Shown: positions 1 to 10,289, counted from the first letter of the stretch. The stretch: 64,000 nucleotides of DNA from Salinicoccus carnicancri Crm (GCF_000330705.1 NZ_ANAM01000006.1:248001-312000), one strand, 5' to 3'. Translations and numbers: made by a program. The notes: generated by a model not told the origin, from the sequence alone.

Positions 1-29
1 AGAGCGAAAAGAAATAATGGAGGGTTATT

Positions 30-1091
30 ATGGACGAGAGACAAAAAGCGATTGAAACAGTGATAAAGAACATGGAGAAGTCGTTCGGTAAAGGGGCGGT
101 CATGAAGCTCGGTGATGAGACAGGCCGTAAAGTTTCCACAGTATCCAGCGGATCCATCACCCTGGACAACGCACTTGGGGTCGGTGGATATCCAAAAGGC
201 AGAATCGTCGAAGTCTATGGTCCGGAATCCTCCGGTAAAACGACGGTTGCCCTTCATGCAATCGCTGCAGCACAGAAAGAAGGCGGTATCGCCGCTTTCA
301 TCGATGCAGAACACGCACTTGATCCCGAGTATGCGAAAAACCTCGGCGTTGATATAGAAAACCTTTATCTGTCCCAGCCGGATACCGGCGAACAGGGACT
401 GGAGATAGCTGAGGCATTCGTAAGGAGCGGTGCGGTGGATATGGTTGTCGTCGATTCTGTTGCAGCGCTCACGCCGCGGGCGGAGATAGAAGGTGAGATG
501 GGCGACGCCCATGTCGGCCTCCAGGCACGTCTCATGTCGCAGGCCCTGAGAAAACTTTCAGGTGCAATTTCCAAGAGTAACACGACAGCCATATTCATCA
601 ACCAGATCAGGGAAAAGGTCGGCGTGATGTTCGGCAATCCGGAAACTACTCCGGGCGGACGGGCTCTCAAATTCTACAGCTCTGTCCGGCTTGAGGTGCG
701 CCGTGCTGAACAGCTCAAACTCGGTCAGGAAATTGTGGGTAACCGCACGAAGATCAAAGTTGTCAAAAACAAGGTTGCGCCGCCATTCCGTGTGGCTGAA
801 GTGGATATCATGTACGGCCTTGGCATTTCCAAGACCGGTGAGCTCATCGACCTCGGTGCAGAACATGAAATCATCCAGAAGAGCGGTGCATGGTATTCCT
901 ATGAGGGAGAACGGCTCGGCCAGGGCAAGGAGAATGTCAAAGAGCATTTGAAAAACAACCCCGACCTGCTTGCTGAGATCGAAGGCAAGCTCCGTAATGC
1001 CCTCGGTTTCGGGGAAAAGCAAGAGGGAGACTCCGAAGAACAGGATGACAATGCAACACAGCCTGATTCGCTCTTCGAGGATAAAGAATAA
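30..1091 (+). CDS. recA: RecA recombinase
   Basis: RecA forms filaments on single-stranded DNA, catalyses strand exchange in homologous recombination and stimulates LexA self-cleavage in the SOS response. The 353-residue protein has the Walker A motif GPESSGKT near residue 65, the Walker B region [10 protein letters not shown] near 140, the L1/L2 DNA-binding loops ([27 protein letters not shown]) and an acidic C-terminal tail rich in D/E. It is near-identical in pattern to staphylococcal RecA. A GGAGGG ribosome site sits 6-7 bases before the ATG. Its promoter, where a LexA box is expected, lies outside the window. RNase Y follows, as in Staphylococcus. Confidence 0.99.
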   Translation: MDERQKAIETVIKNMEKSFGKGAVMKLGDETGRKVSTVSSGSITLDNALGVGGYPKGRIVEVYGPESSGKTTVALHAIAAAQKEGGIAAFIDAEHALDPEYAKNLGVDIENLYLSQPDTGEQGLEIAEAFVRSGAVDMVVVDSVAALTPRAEIEGEMGDAHVGLQARLMSQALRKLSGAISKSNTTAIFINQIREKVGVMFGNPETTPGGRALKFYSSVRLEVRRAEQLKLGQEIVGNRTKIKVVKNKVAPPFRVAEVDIMYGLGISKTGELIDLGAEHEIIQKSGAWYSYEGERLGQGKENVKEHLKNNPDLLAEIEGKLRNALGFGEKQEGDSEEQDDNATQPDSLFEDKE

Positions 1092-1114
1092 TAGGGACGG
1101 GATCCCCCGATGAC

Positions 1115-1165
1115 AATCAGGCACCTGAATGGAAATAGACCGTTCTGGTGCTTGATTTTATTTAC
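1115..1165 (+). terminator. Rho-independent terminator after recA
   Basis: An 11-bp stem (AATCAGGCACC with GGTGCTTGATT, one G-U pair) and a 21-base loop are followed by a T-rich run. It separates recA from rny. Confidence 0.6.
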
Positions 1166-1254
1166 ATTTATCTTTAGAATTGATTATATATAATATTACG
1201 TTCGACCTATATTATATAAAACAATAGCTAGAGCCTGTTAGGGAGGTGTTTATT

Positions 1255-2814
1255 GTGGACATGATAGACATTTTCTTAATCTTGCTTGGCATTATTCTAG
1301 GTGTTGTAATCGGATATTTTATCGTCAGAAACACTTTGACTAAACGGCAGCAGGAGGCGCGGACTTCCGCAGAACATATTATAAGTGAAGCGGAGAAGGA
1401 AGCGGACAGCCTCAGGAAAGAAAAGCTGCTCGAGGCAAAAGAGGAGACCCAGAATCTAAAGGATGCCTTTGAGCGCGACTCCAATGAAAAGCGGGAAGAC
1501 CTCAAAGCGCAGGAATCCAGGCTTCTCCAGCGGGAGCAGTCGCTTGATCGTAAAAGCGAGGTCCTTGATAAAAAGGATGAAGTGCTGGAGAGCAAAGAAG
1601 CCAAAATTGAAGAAAAACAGCAAATGGTTGATGCCGAGGATCAGAAGATTAAAGAAATCATCAGTCGGCAAGAAGATGAATTATCCCGCATCTCCGGACT
1701 CTCACGTGATGAAGCACGTAACGAAATCTTCACTGAAGTGGAGAAAGAACTGTCACACGATATGGCCGTAATGGTTAAAGAGAAAGAAGATCAGATGAAA
1801 CTTGATGTGGATAAGAAAGCGAAGGAACTCCTTGCTGTGACAGCACAGCGCTATGCAGCGGAGTATACGAGCGAGTCCACAGTATCTGTTGTAAACCTTC
1901 CGAATGATGAGATGAAGGGCCGTATTATCGGCCGGGAAGGTCGTAACATACGAACACTTGAGACATTGACCGGCGTCGACCTCATCATCGATGATACACC
2001 GGAAGCCGTCATACTCTCAGGTTTTGATCCGATTCGCCGTGCCATCGCCAAAAACGCACTGGAAGCGCTGGTTGAGGATGGAAGGATCCATCCCGGCCGC
2101 ATTGAAGAAATGGTGGACAAGGCGAAACGCAATATGGAATCGGATATCAGGGATGCCGGTGAAGCTGCCGCATTCGAACTTGATATCCACAATCTCCACC
2201 CGGAACTTGTCAAGCATCTCGGCAAGATGAAATACCGCCTGAGCTATGGTCAGAATGTGCTCAAGCATTCTGTTGAAGTCGGCTATCTTGCAGGAATGCT
2301 TGCCGGTGAACTTGGTGAAGACATCCAGCTTGCAAGACGCGCGGGGCTGATGCATGACATCGGTAAGGCGATCGACCACGAAGTGGAAGGCAGCCATGTC
2401 GAAATCGGTGTTGAACTGGCAAAACGCTACAAAGAGCATCCGACAGTCATCAACTCCATCCATTCGCATCACGGTGATGTGGAACCGACGAGCATCATCT
2501 CCATCATCGTAGCAGCGGCCGATGCACTCAGTGCAGCCAGACCGGGTGCAAGGCGGGAGACGCTTGAAAACTATGTGAAGCGTCTGGAAAAACTAGAGGC
2601 CATAGCCGAAGGCTACGAAGGTGTGGAGAAGACATTCGCAATCCAGGCCGGACGCGAAATACGCGTCATGGTCAAACCGGATGAACTGGATGATCTCAGC
2701 GCACACAGACTGGCAAGAGATATCAAGAAACAGGTTGAAGATGAATTGCAATATCCAGGGCACATCAAAGTGACAGTGGTCCGAGAGATGAGGGCAGTGG
2801 AATATGCCAAATAG
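1255..2814 (+). CDS. rny: Ribonuclease Y
   Basis: RNase Y is the membrane-anchored endoribonuclease that starts mRNA decay and processing in Firmicutes. The 519-residue protein shows an N-terminal membrane helix (about residues 4-24), a long charged coiled coil (about 25-200), a KH RNA-binding domain ([15 protein letters not shown], near 220) and an HD hydrolase domain ([10 protein letters not shown], near 365). I chose the GTG at 1255: GGGAGGTG ends 6 bases before it, and an in-frame ATG two codons on is the alternative. A TATAAT-like box near 1188 in the A/T-rich leader may be its promoter. ymdB lies downstream, a pairing conserved in Bacillus and Staphylococcus. Confidence 0.98.
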   Translation: MDMIDIFLILLGIILGVVIGYFIVRNTLTKRQQEARTSAEHIISEAEKEADSLRKEKLLEAKEETQNLKDAFERDSNEKREDLKAQESRLLQREQSLDRKSEVLDKKDEVLESKEAKIEEKQQMVDAEDQKIKEIISRQEDELSRISGLSRDEARNEIFTEVEKELSHDMAVMVKEKEDQMKLDVDKKAKELLAVTAQRYAAEYTSESTVSVVNLPNDEMKGRIIGREGRNIRTLETLTGVDLIIDDTPEAVILSGFDPIRRAIAKNALEALVEDGRIHPGRIEEMVDKAKRNMESDIRDAGEAAAFELDIHNLHPELVKHLGKMKYRLSYGQNVLKHSVEVGYLAGMLAGELGEDIQLARRAGLMHDIGKAIDHEVEGSHVEIGVELAKRYKEHPTVINSIHSHHGDVEPTSIISIIVAAADALSAARPGARRETLENYVKRLEKLEAIAEGYEGVEKTFAIQAGREIRVMVKPDELDDLSAHRLARDIKKQVEDELQYPGHIKVTVVREMRAVEYAK

Positions 2815-2846
2815 AAAAACCAGCAGGTAACCCTGCTGGTTTTTCT
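2815..2846 (+). terminator. Rho-independent terminator after rny
   Basis: The stem AAACCAGCAGG/CCCTGCTGGTTT with a three-base loop is followed by TTTCTTGTTTTTT. It begins directly after the rny stop codon and lies between rny and a convergent small gene. Confidence 0.9.
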
Positions 2847-2861
2847 TGTTTTTTCATTCGG

Positions 2862-3083
2862 TTAAATATTGATTTCGATATCTCTTATACTATTGAAAGC
2901 CTCACTTGTTTCCTGGGTATTATTCGAAAAACGTTCATATTTTTCAGCCAGTTTGTAGGCGCTGAGATAGAGTTCAAGACTGTCCTTGGCCTTATCTTCA
3001 ATAGATTCACTTTCGGAAGGATTGGCCAATAATGTGAATTTGGCAAACTCCCTGGGGTCAATGGATAATGTCAAATTATTCAC
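2862..3083 (-). CDS. Small hypothetical protein on the opposite strand
   Basis: This 73-residue ORF reads leftward between rny and ymdB. The protein is acidic and helical, has no membrane segment or signal peptide, and contains SIDPREFAKFTLLANPSE and a LYLSAYKLAEKYERF helix. I do not recognise the family. A GGAG sits upstream of two in-frame starts: a GTG at 3083 and a TTG three codons on, and the TTG has the better spacing. Its reading frame is the only long one on either strand of this intergenic stretch and it has its own ribosome site, so I consider it a real gene, oppositely oriented to its neighbours. Confidence 0.6.
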   Translation of the reverse strand: MNNLTLSIDPREFAKFTLLANPSESESIEDKAKDSLELYLSAYKLAEKYERFSNNTQETSEAFNSIRDIEINI

Positions 3084-3160
3084 TCCTAATTAATTTATAG
3101 GTAATACATACCCCAAAGCATGTATAATGAAACATGAAATTATAAAAAAGGATGAATTTG

Positions 3161-3934
3161 ATGCGTATTTTATTTATCGGGGATATTGTCGGTAAGGTCG
3201 GCAGAAGAATGCTGAGTGAAAATCTGATGAATCTTAAGAAGGAACACGGAGCTAATTTTACAATAGTTAATGGTGAAAATGCCGCCCACGGGAAAGGGAT
3301 AACGGAGCGGATTTACAAAGAGATACTGGGCTATGGAGCGGATTTCATTACACTTGGCAACCATACGTTTGCCAAGCGTGAGATATATGATGTACTGGAC
3401 CGGGATGTCAGGATGGTCCGGCCCGCCAATTATCCGGAAGGCGTTCCGGGGAAAGGGTACGGCATCGTGAATGTTAATGGCAGAAAACTTCTGATCATGA
3501 ATCTGCAGGGCAGAAGTTTCATGCCGGCAATCGACTGTCCGTTCAAAAAAGCGGATGCCATCCTGGAGCATGTGGAGGCGGATGAAATATTTGTGGATTT
3601 CCACAGTGAAACGACGAGTGAAAGTCTTGCGATGGGTCACTATCTCGACGGCAGGGCGGATGCAGTGGTGGGGACACACACCCATGTACAGACGAATGAC
3701 GAACAGGTACTTCCGGGCGGGACCAAGTATATTACAGATGCGGGGATGACCGGCTTCAAAGACGGCATACTCGGAATCCGCAAAGAGGAGGTCATCGACC
3801 GTTTCCTCTACCAGTTGCCTGTCAGGCACAATGTCCCCGAGGAAGGTGCGGGGATCCTGTCCGGTGTCATCATCGATACGAAAACACATAAGATAGACAA
3901 GATCAGGATAGAGGAAAAGAGTGCTAGGCCGTAG
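3161..3934 (+). CDS. ymdB: YmdB-type metallophosphoesterase (2',3'-cyclic nucleotide phosphodiesterase)
   Basis: The YmdB family hydrolyses 2',3'-cyclic nucleotides and in Bacillus affects biofilm and motility fate. The 257-residue protein carries dinuclear-metal ligands at GDIVGKVGRR (N-terminus), NGENAAHGKG, GNHTF, DFHSETTSE and GTHTHVQTND. The ATG at 3161 gives the family-typical N-terminus MRILFIGDIVG and lies 8 bases after AAAAAAGGA; an ATG at 3152 is in frame but too close to the ribosome site. The gene neighbours RNase Y, with which YmdB is reported to interact in Bacillus. Confidence 0.95.
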   Translation: MRILFIGDIVGKVGRRMLSENLMNLKKEHGANFTIVNGENAAHGKGITERIYKEILGYGADFITLGNHTFAKREIYDVLDRDVRMVRPANYPEGVPGKGYGIVNVNGRKLLIMNLQGRSFMPAIDCPFKKADAILEHVEADEIFVDFHSETTSESLAMGHYLDGRADAVVGTHTHVQTNDEQVLPGGTKYITDAGMTGFKDGILGIRKEEVIDRFLYQLPVRHNVPEEGAGILSGVIIDTKTHKIDKIRIEEKSARP

Positions 3935-4021
3935 GGCTGATTTTGTGTGAATCGGTGCGGTGAATATCGAAAAACAGTCTCGATTCTGATATATTAACAT
4001 AAGGACAAGGAGGCAATATGT

Positions 4022-5761
4022 ATGAAAGAACAATTGTCATGGAAAGTCGGCGGCCAGCAGGGTGAAGGGATCGAATCGACGGGTGAGATCTTTTCCACGA
4101 CCCTTAACAGGATGGGATACCATCTCTATAGCTACAGACATTTCTCGAGCCGCATCAAAGGCGGCCACACAAATAATAATGTAAGGATCTCTGCCAAAGA
4201 AGTAAGGGCAGTGAGTGATAATATCAATATACTGGTTGCATTCGACCAGCAGACCATAGACCTCAACGCACATGAACTGGTGGACGGCGGGGTCATCATA
4301 GCGGACAGCAAGTTCAATCCGACGAAGGACGAATCGCTGGATGTTCAGCTCATACCGATTCCGTTCACTGAAACAGCCAAGGAGCTCGGCAGCCAGCTGA
4401 TGAAGAACATGGTTGCCATCGGTGCCAGTGCCCGGCTAATGAACCTTGAGATGCAGCCGTTCCGTGACATGATCTATACGATGTTCATCCGTAAGGGGGA
4501 ACAGATTGTAGACAGCAACAATGAAGCGCTGAAAGAGGGATACGAGCTGATGGACAGCGCAATGGCTGACATTTCGGGGGATTTCGAAATGGTGCCGTCT
4601 GAACAGGAGGAACGCCTGTTTCTCATCGGCAACGATGCCATCAGTTTCGGTGCACTGAACGCGGGTGTGCGTTTCATGGCGGCATACCCGATCACGCCGG
4701 CAAGTGAAATCATGGAATACATGATTGAGAATCTGCCGAAGGTCGGAGGCACTGTGATTCAGACCGAAGACGAAATATCGGCGGTGACTATGGCGATCGG
4801 TTCAAACTACGCCGGCGCGCGCAGCTTCACATCTTCCGCCGGTCCGGGTCTCTCCCTGATGATGGAATCCATCGGGCTTTCCGGCATGACGGAAACACCT
4901 CTTGTAATCATCGATACGATGCGCGGCGGACCGTCCACCGGACTTCCGACAAAGCAGGAGCAGTCGGATCTGATGCAGATGATTTACGGGACGCATGGGG
5001 ACATACCGAAAGTCGTGCTCGCACCGTCTGATGTCGAAGATGCCTTCTATACGACAATCGATGCCTTCAATATTGCAGAATATTACCAGGTTCCGGTAAT
5101 CCTGCTTTCCGACCTGCAGATGTCACTCGGCAAGCAGTCATCCAGACCCTTCGACCTGTCTTCGGTTGAAATCAGCAGAGGTAAGACGATTACCGAGGAT
5201 CTGGAACGGGACGAAACAGAGTATTTCGAACGCTACAGCGATGAGAAGGATGGCATTTCAAGCCGTCCGATCCCCGGCGTCAAAGGTGGTATCCATCATG
5301 TGACCGGCGTTGAGCACAGTACGACCGGCACACCAAATGAAAGTGCCGACAACCGTCAGGTGCAGATGGACAAGCGGATGAGGAAGCTCAAGGACTTCAC
5401 GATGGATGAACCGTTCAAAGTGAAGGGCACTGTCGGGAGTGAACTCCTCGTCATCAGCTTCCTGAGTGTCAACGGTGTCGTACAGGAAGCAGCTGAACGC
5501 CTGGATGCGGATATTACGACAATCAGCCTCAAGCAGATCCATCCATTCCCGATCGATGCACTCCGTCCGTACCTTGACGGTGCAGAGGAGATACTCGTCA
5601 TCGAACAGAATTACAGCGGACAGCTGAACAGTGTACTGAAGATGAACTACCACGGACACGACCGCATCAAGTCACATGTCAAATATGACGGTACACCTTT
5701 CAAGCCGAATGAAATTGAAACTCATATGAGCTCAATTCTAAAAATTAAGGAAGTGTTGTAA
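4022..5761 (+). CDS. korA: 2-oxoacid:ferredoxin oxidoreductase, alpha subunit
   Basis: This is the large subunit of a two-subunit enzyme that oxidatively decarboxylates a 2-oxoacid (probably 2-oxoglutarate or pyruvate) to an acyl-CoA using ferredoxin. The 579 residues join an N-terminal gamma-type domain (about 1-190, GGQQGEGIESTGE) to the pyrimidine-binding alpha domain (from about 200, AAYPITPASEIMEYM) and a C-terminal domain II. AAGGAGG lies just upstream of the ATG. The stop codon overlaps the korB start by one base (TAATG), indicating translational coupling. The same pair follows ymdB in staphylococci. Substrate is inferred from family only. Confidence 0.94.
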   Translation: MKEQLSWKVGGQQGEGIESTGEIFSTTLNRMGYHLYSYRHFSSRIKGGHTNNNVRISAKEVRAVSDNINILVAFDQQTIDLNAHELVDGGVIIADSKFNPTKDESLDVQLIPIPFTETAKELGSQLMKNMVAIGASARLMNLEMQPFRDMIYTMFIRKGEQIVDSNNEALKEGYELMDSAMADISGDFEMVPSEQEERLFLIGNDAISFGALNAGVRFMAAYPITPASEIMEYMIENLPKVGGTVIQTEDEISAVTMAIGSNYAGARSFTSSAGPGLSLMMESIGLSGMTETPLVIIDTMRGGPSTGLPTKQEQSDLMQMIYGTHGDIPKVVLAPSDVEDAFYTTIDAFNIAEYYQVPVILLSDLQMSLGKQSSRPFDLSSVEISRGKTITEDLERDETEYFERYSDEKDGISSRPIPGVKGGIHHVTGVEHSTTGTPNESADNRQVQMDKRMRKLKDFTMDEPFKVKGTVGSELLVISFLSVNGVVQEAAERLDADITTISLKQIHPFPIDALRPYLDGAEEILVIEQNYSGQLNSVLKMNYHGHDRIKSHVKYDGTPFKPNEIETHMSSILKIKEVL

Positions 5762-6627
5762 TGGCTACATTCAAAGATTTCAGGAATAATATAAAGCCGA
5801 ACTGGTGCCCCGGCTGCGGCGATTTCAGTGTTCAGGCCGCCATTCAGAAGGCATGTGCTGCCAACGGACTCGAGCCGGATGAGCTGGCAGTCATTACCGG
5901 CATCGGATGCAGCGGACGCCTGAGCGGCTACATCAAATCATACGGTTTCCATGCTACTCACGGACGCAGCCTGCCGGTTGCGCAGGGCGTCAAGATGGCA
6001 AATGACGAACTCACAGTCATCGCCTCCGGCGGTGACGGCGACGGGTTTGCCATCGGTATGGGACATACCGTCCATGCACTGAAAAGGAACATCGACATTA
6101 CCTATATCGTCATGGACAACCAGATATACGGACTCACGAAGGGACAGACTTCCCCTTCATCCGAAAAGGGGTTCGTCACAAAATCCACACCGAACGGTTC
6201 CATCGAGAACGCAATACAGCCGATCAGGACCGCGATGGCGAGCGGTGCAACCTTCATCGCACAGAGTGTAAGCTCCGACATCAAGCAGCTCACTGCCATC
6301 ATACAGGAGGCGATGAACCATAAAGGGTTCAGTTTTGTCAACGTCTTCAGCCCGTGTGTCACCTATAACAAAGTGAACACATACGACTGGTTCAAAGAGA
6401 ATCTGACTGCTGTTGAGGATATCGGAGACTACGATAATACAGACCAGAAAGCAGCGATGAATCACATCATGGAACATGAGGGCCTCTTAAAAGGCATCAT
6501 CTATCAGAATAAAGAAGCCTCCTCATATCAGGAACTGATTGAGGGCTATCTCGATCGTCCGACAGTCAAAAAGGAGATGACCCTTGAGAGGGAGACATTC
6601 GATGATCTGATGGCTGCCTTCAGATAA
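5761..6627 (+). CDS. korB: 2-oxoacid:ferredoxin oxidoreductase, beta subunit
   Basis: This is the thiamine-diphosphate-binding partner of KorA, 288 residues. It has the CPGCGDF motif near residue 19 and the TPP/Mg site GDGDGFAIGMGH followed by VMDNQIYGLTKGQTSP. The two-subunit form has no ferredoxin-like delta subunit, so an external ferredoxin must accept the electrons. It shares one base with korA and ends the operon before a strong terminator. Confidence 0.95.
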   Translation: MATFKDFRNNIKPNWCPGCGDFSVQAAIQKACAANGLEPDELAVITGIGCSGRLSGYIKSYGFHATHGRSLPVAQGVKMANDELTVIASGGDGDGFAIGMGHTVHALKRNIDITYIVMDNQIYGLTKGQTSPSSEKGFVTKSTPNGSIENAIQPIRTAMASGATFIAQSVSSDIKQLTAIIQEAMNHKGFSFVNVFSPCVTYNKVNTYDWFKENLTAVEDIGDYDNTDQKAAMNHIMEHEGLLKGIIYQNKEASSYQELIEGYLDRPTVKKEMTLERETFDDLMAAFR

Positions 6628-6633
6628 GCCAGT

Positions 6634-6670
6634 ATACATCCCGGGTAAAATTGCCCGGGATGTATTTTTT
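6634..6670 (+). terminator. Rho-independent terminator after korB
   Basis: The perfect 12-bp stem ATACATCCCGGG/CCCGGGATGTAT with an 8-base loop is followed by TTTTT. It closes the korAB operon. Confidence 0.92.
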
Positions 6671-6748
6671 AATTTGTATATGAAAAAATTTTGAATTGTG
6701 TCATAATTGGGATAATAGTTCGGTAACCGAAAGAAGTGGGTGGGATGA

Positions 6749-8470
6749 TTGCTTACGGTATATAAATTTGCTCTGACTTATAAATGGTACATATTCGTTG
6801 CACTGTCCTTCATGAGCATAGAGCTCGCAGTGGAACTCGCGCAACCTTATCTTATATCAAAAGTCATTGATGACGGCATCGTGTCCGGTGATATCAATAC
6901 TGTATGGTTCTATCTTATGGTGATGTTCCTGCTCAGCATTGCTGCATTCTTAAGCGGTGTGATCAATTCATTCTTTTCAAGCCACATTGCCAACGCTTTC
7001 AGCTATGATCTCCGGACTGCACTTTTCAGGAGGATCCAGTACTTTACACTGACGACTCTGTCGAAGTTTCCGACATCAAGTCTGATCACCAGGATGACAC
7101 AGGATGTACTGCAGACGGAAATGCTTCTTTACATGTCACTCAGGATTGTGCTGCGTGCGCCGCTGATGGTCGTAGGTTCGCTGATCATGTCATTTGTGAT
7201 CAATCCGACGCTCGGGTTCTATCTTTCCTTGCTGACGCCGTTGCTGCTTCTGTTCCTGATCATCGTGTCCATTAAAGGGGGGAAGGTATTCCTGCGCGTA
7301 CAAAAACGCCTGGATAAAATCAACCGTTTCATCCAGCAGAATCTGGAAGGGGTCAGACTGATCAAGGCCAATGATCGCGGATTGTTCGAGATGAAAAAAT
7401 TCCAGGAAGTTGCGGGGAGGCTGAGGGATGACACTGTCTATGCGCTCAGACTGATGGAATCGATCATGCCCATGCTGCTTCTCATCATCAACGGCAGCCT
7501 TCTCGTCGTCATATGGATGGCGTCCGACATGCTGCGGTCGGATACAGTCCAGGTCGGGGAAGTTGTCGCTGTCATCAACTACGGACTCAGAATGCAGGGC
7601 GGTTTTTCAATGTTCGCGTTCATCATAATGGCATTCAGCCGTTCCAAGGCGTCAAGCGAGCGCATGGAAGAGGTACTGAAGTCACCTGTCAGCATCAACA
7701 AGAAAGATGGGACGCTGAAAGAGGACAGGGCAGGGACTGTCAGGTTTGACAACGTCTCATTCAGGTATCCCGGGTCCGCGAGATATATTTTGAAAGATAT
7801 CACATTCGATGTCGCAGCCGATGAAAAGTTTGTCATCATGGGCGGCACCGGATCCGGCAAGAGTACGCTGCTCAGCCTGATTCCGAAGATGTATGATGTC
7901 AAGGAAGGGAAAATATATGTGAATGACAAGAGTCTAGAGGATTGGGAAGAGGATGATCTGAGGCAGACGATCGGTTACGTCCCACAATCTGCAGTCCTGT
8001 TCTCAGGCAGCATCTATGAAAACCTTTTGTGGGGCAACCTTGAAGCTGAAGAGTCGGAAGTCCTCACATCCACCGAAAAGGCGCAAATCCACAGTTCGAT
8101 CGAGGCGTTCGACCACCGCTATGAAACACGGGTCGGCCAGAGGGGTGTCACTTTATCCGGCGGACAGAAGCAGCGGCTTTCCATTGCGCGTGCACTGGTC
8201 AGGAAACCGTCAATACTCATTTTGGACGACAGTACCTCAGCCCTTGATATCCGGACCGAGTCAGCTCTGTGGGAAGCACTGAAGGATGAAAATGCGACCC
8301 GCATCATAGTGACACAAAAAGTGGTCACTGCAAAATCGGCCGACCGTGTGCTGCTGCTTGACGGCGGTCAGGTCAGTGCGATTGGCACACATGATGAACT
8401 GATGGCTTCATCCGGACTTTACCGTTCGATTGCAGAGTCTCAGATGGAAGGTGGGCACCTCGATGATTGA
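6749..8470 (+). CDS. ABC exporter half-transporter, degenerate-site subunit (YfiB-like)
   Basis: This 573-residue subunit has an N-terminal six-helix membrane domain (about 1-300) and a C-terminal nucleotide-binding domain. Walker A is GGTGSGKST (near 370) and the signature is LSGGQKQRLSIARAL. The Walker B end reads LILDDSTSALD, with D where the catalytic E is expected, and the H-loop reads VTQK instead of the usual AHR. This is the pattern of the non-catalytic subunit of heterodimeric exporters such as YfiBC or TM287/288. The TTG start follows GTGGGTGGG at 6737-6744. The next gene overlaps by 8 bases. The substrate is unknown; multidrug or lipid export is only a family expectation. Confidence 0.9.
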   Translation: MLTVYKFALTYKWYIFVALSFMSIELAVELAQPYLISKVIDDGIVSGDINTVWFYLMVMFLLSIAAFLSGVINSFFSSHIANAFSYDLRTALFRRIQYFTLTTLSKFPTSSLITRMTQDVLQTEMLLYMSLRIVLRAPLMVVGSLIMSFVINPTLGFYLSLLTPLLLLFLIIVSIKGGKVFLRVQKRLDKINRFIQQNLEGVRLIKANDRGLFEMKKFQEVAGRLRDDTVYALRLMESIMPMLLLIINGSLLVVIWMASDMLRSDTVQVGEVVAVINYGLRMQGGFSMFAFIIMAFSRSKASSERMEEVLKSPVSINKKDGTLKEDRAGTVRFDNVSFRYPGSARYILKDITFDVAADEKFVIMGGTGSGKSTLLSLIPKMYDVKEGKIYVNDKSLEDWEEDDLRQTIGYVPQSAVLFSGSIYENLLWGNLEAEESEVLTSTEKAQIHSSIEAFDHRYETRVGQRGVTLSGGQKQRLSIARALVRKPSILILDDSTSALDIRTESALWEALKDENATRIIVTQKVVTAKSADRVLLLDGGQVSAIGTHDELMASSGLYRSIAESQMEGGHLDD

Positions 8471-10289
8471 TTTTATCAGACGGCCTTTCGGCCATGATCC
8501 AGTCCTTGGAAAAGAGGATATCGGGAGGAGGAAACGGAAAGAAAATCAGCGGGCAAGTGACGTAGGCGGTACACTCAAGCGGATGTGGCAGTTCATTAGC
8601 GAGGAAAGGAAACTCCTATGTCTGATCATCATGCTCGTTGCACTCACAAGTCTGCTCAGCATCACCGGCCCCTTCCTTGTCGGCTATATTGTGGACAATT
8701 ATTTCGTTCAGCGTGAGTTCGACGGCCTGTTCCGGATTCTGATGATCCTGCTCGCAACATATATTCTGCTCTCAGCCGCCCAGTACAGTGCGGCCTTCCT
8801 GATGGTCGGCCTTTCACAGCGTACGGTCTATAAGCTCAGGGACCGGCTTTTTTCACATATGCAAAATCTGCCTGTACACTTTTTTGACAAGCGGCAGCAT
8901 GGTGAACTGATGAGCCGGATGACAAACGATATCGAGACGATATCCCAGACGCTCAATACTTCATTCATCCAGTTTACGACGAGTGTCGTCACATTGCTCG
9001 GGACGCTAAGCGTCATGCTCTATCTGAGTCCGCTGCTGACTCTGCTGACAGTTACAATCATACCTGTCCTCATACTGGCTGTGGGATTCATTACACGTCG
9101 TACCGGGCCACTGTATAAAAGACGGCAGCGTGCGACCGGTGAACTGAACGGATACATCGAGGAGATGGTATCCGGTCAGGAAATCGTCAAAGTGTTTTCG
9201 CAGGAGGAGACTGCGATAGAAAACTTCAACAAACGAGCCGGGAAGCTCCGTGACATCACATTCTGGGCATTTCTCTACGCGGGTCTCATACCGAAAGTGA
9301 TGAATATGTTAAACAATATCAGTTTCACGATCGTCGCCGGGGCCGGCGGACTGCTCGTGTTCTATACCGACGGTGTGGTGACGATAGGCACCATTGTCGT
9401 CTTTGCCGAATATGCCAGGCAGTTCACGCGGCCACTCGCGGATCTCTCCAACCAGTTCAACCAGGTGCTGTCTGCGATTGCTGGGGCGGAACGGGTCTTC
9501 GGCATCATCGACACCGAACCGGAAGAGGATGAAGGCACAATCCGGGACAGGGAAATACGGGGTAGGATCGGTTTCAGGGATGTGACATTCTCCTATGATA
9601 AGGACCAGAAGTCGCCGACAATCAACAACCTCAGTTTCGACATCGCAGAAGGCGAATCGGTTGCCCTGATTGGTGCGACCGGTGCCGGCAAGACCACCGT
9701 GATGCAGCTGCTTGCGAGATTTTACGAGACGGACCGGGGTGAGGTAACGATCGACGGTGTCGCCATAACGGATTACAGGCGCACAGCTATAAGATCGCAG
9801 ACCGCTTTCGTGCTTCAGGATCCTTATCTGTTCGAGTCGACAATCCGTGAAAATATCCGCTATGGAAAGCTAGACGCGACAGATGAAGAGGTTGCAGAAG
9901 CGGCGAAGCTTGCCAACGCCCACGGGTTTATCATGGAGCTTGAGGACGGCTACGATACGATGCTTGAAATGGATGAGGGGTTCGTCTCCCAGGGGCAGAA
10001 ACAGCTGATTTCCATTGCCCGCGCATTGATCACCGATCCCGCCATACTGCTGCTCGATGAGGCGACCAGCAGTATCGATACAGTCACTGAACTCAAAATC
10101 CAGGAAGCACTCGAACGCCTGATGAAAGACAGGACGAGCATCATCATTGCGCACCGGCTGAATACGATCAAAGCTGTGGACCGGATATTCGTACTGGACC
10201 AGGGCGAGCTGGTCGAGAGCGGCAGCGAGGAAGAACTCATGGCGCTTGGCGGCCGGTACTACCGGATGATGACCGACAACCGAGGCTAG
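8463..10289 (+). CDS. ABC exporter half-transporter, catalytic subunit (YfiC-like)
   Basis: This 608-residue partner of the preceding gene has a roughly 35-residue cytosolic leader, six membrane helices (about 50-345), and a nucleotide-binding domain with Walker A GATGAGKTT, intact Walker B ILLLDEATSSID and H-loop AHRLNTI. Its signature motif is VSQGQKQ rather than LSGGQ. In a heterodimer this leaves one active site (this Walker B with the partner's signature) and one degenerate site. The ATG at 8463 overlaps the upstream stop by 8 bases and has GGAAGGTGGG before it. The gene ends upstream of a TPP riboswitch. Confidence 0.92.
   Translation: MIDFIRRPFGHDPVLGKEDIGRRKRKENQRASDVGGTLKRMWQFISEERKLLCLIIMLVALTSLLSITGPFLVGYIVDNYFVQREFDGLFRILMILLATYILLSAAQYSAAFLMVGLSQRTVYKLRDRLFSHMQNLPVHFFDKRQHGELMSRMTNDIETISQTLNTSFIQFTTSVVTLLGTLSVMLYLSPLLTLLTVTIIPVLILAVGFITRRTGPLYKRRQRATGELNGYIEEMVSGQEIVKVFSQEETAIENFNKRAGKLRDITFWAFLYAGLIPKVMNMLNNISFTIVAGAGGLLVFYTDGVVTIGTIVVFAEYARQFTRPLADLSNQFNQVLSAIAGAERVFGIIDTEPEEDEGTIRDREIRGRIGFRDVTFSYDKDQKSPTINNLSFDIAEGESVALIGATGAGKTTVMQLLARFYETDRGEVTIDGVAITDYRRTAIRSQTAFVLQDPYLFESTIRENIRYGKLDATDEEVAEAAKLANAHGFIMELEDGYDTMLEMDEGFVSQGQKQLISIARALITDPAILLLDEATSSIDTVTELKIQEALERLMKDRTSIIIAHRLNTIKAVDRIFVLDQGELVESGSEEELMALGGRYYRMMTDNRG

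Noticed and set aside
558-1124. Long minus-strand frame over recA
   Set aside because: It has no ribosome site, overlaps a certain gene completely, and its composition reflects recA codons read backwards.
3170-4033. 287-codon minus-strand frame over ymdB
   Set aside because: It is a shadow of ymdB with no recognisable protein features or start signal.
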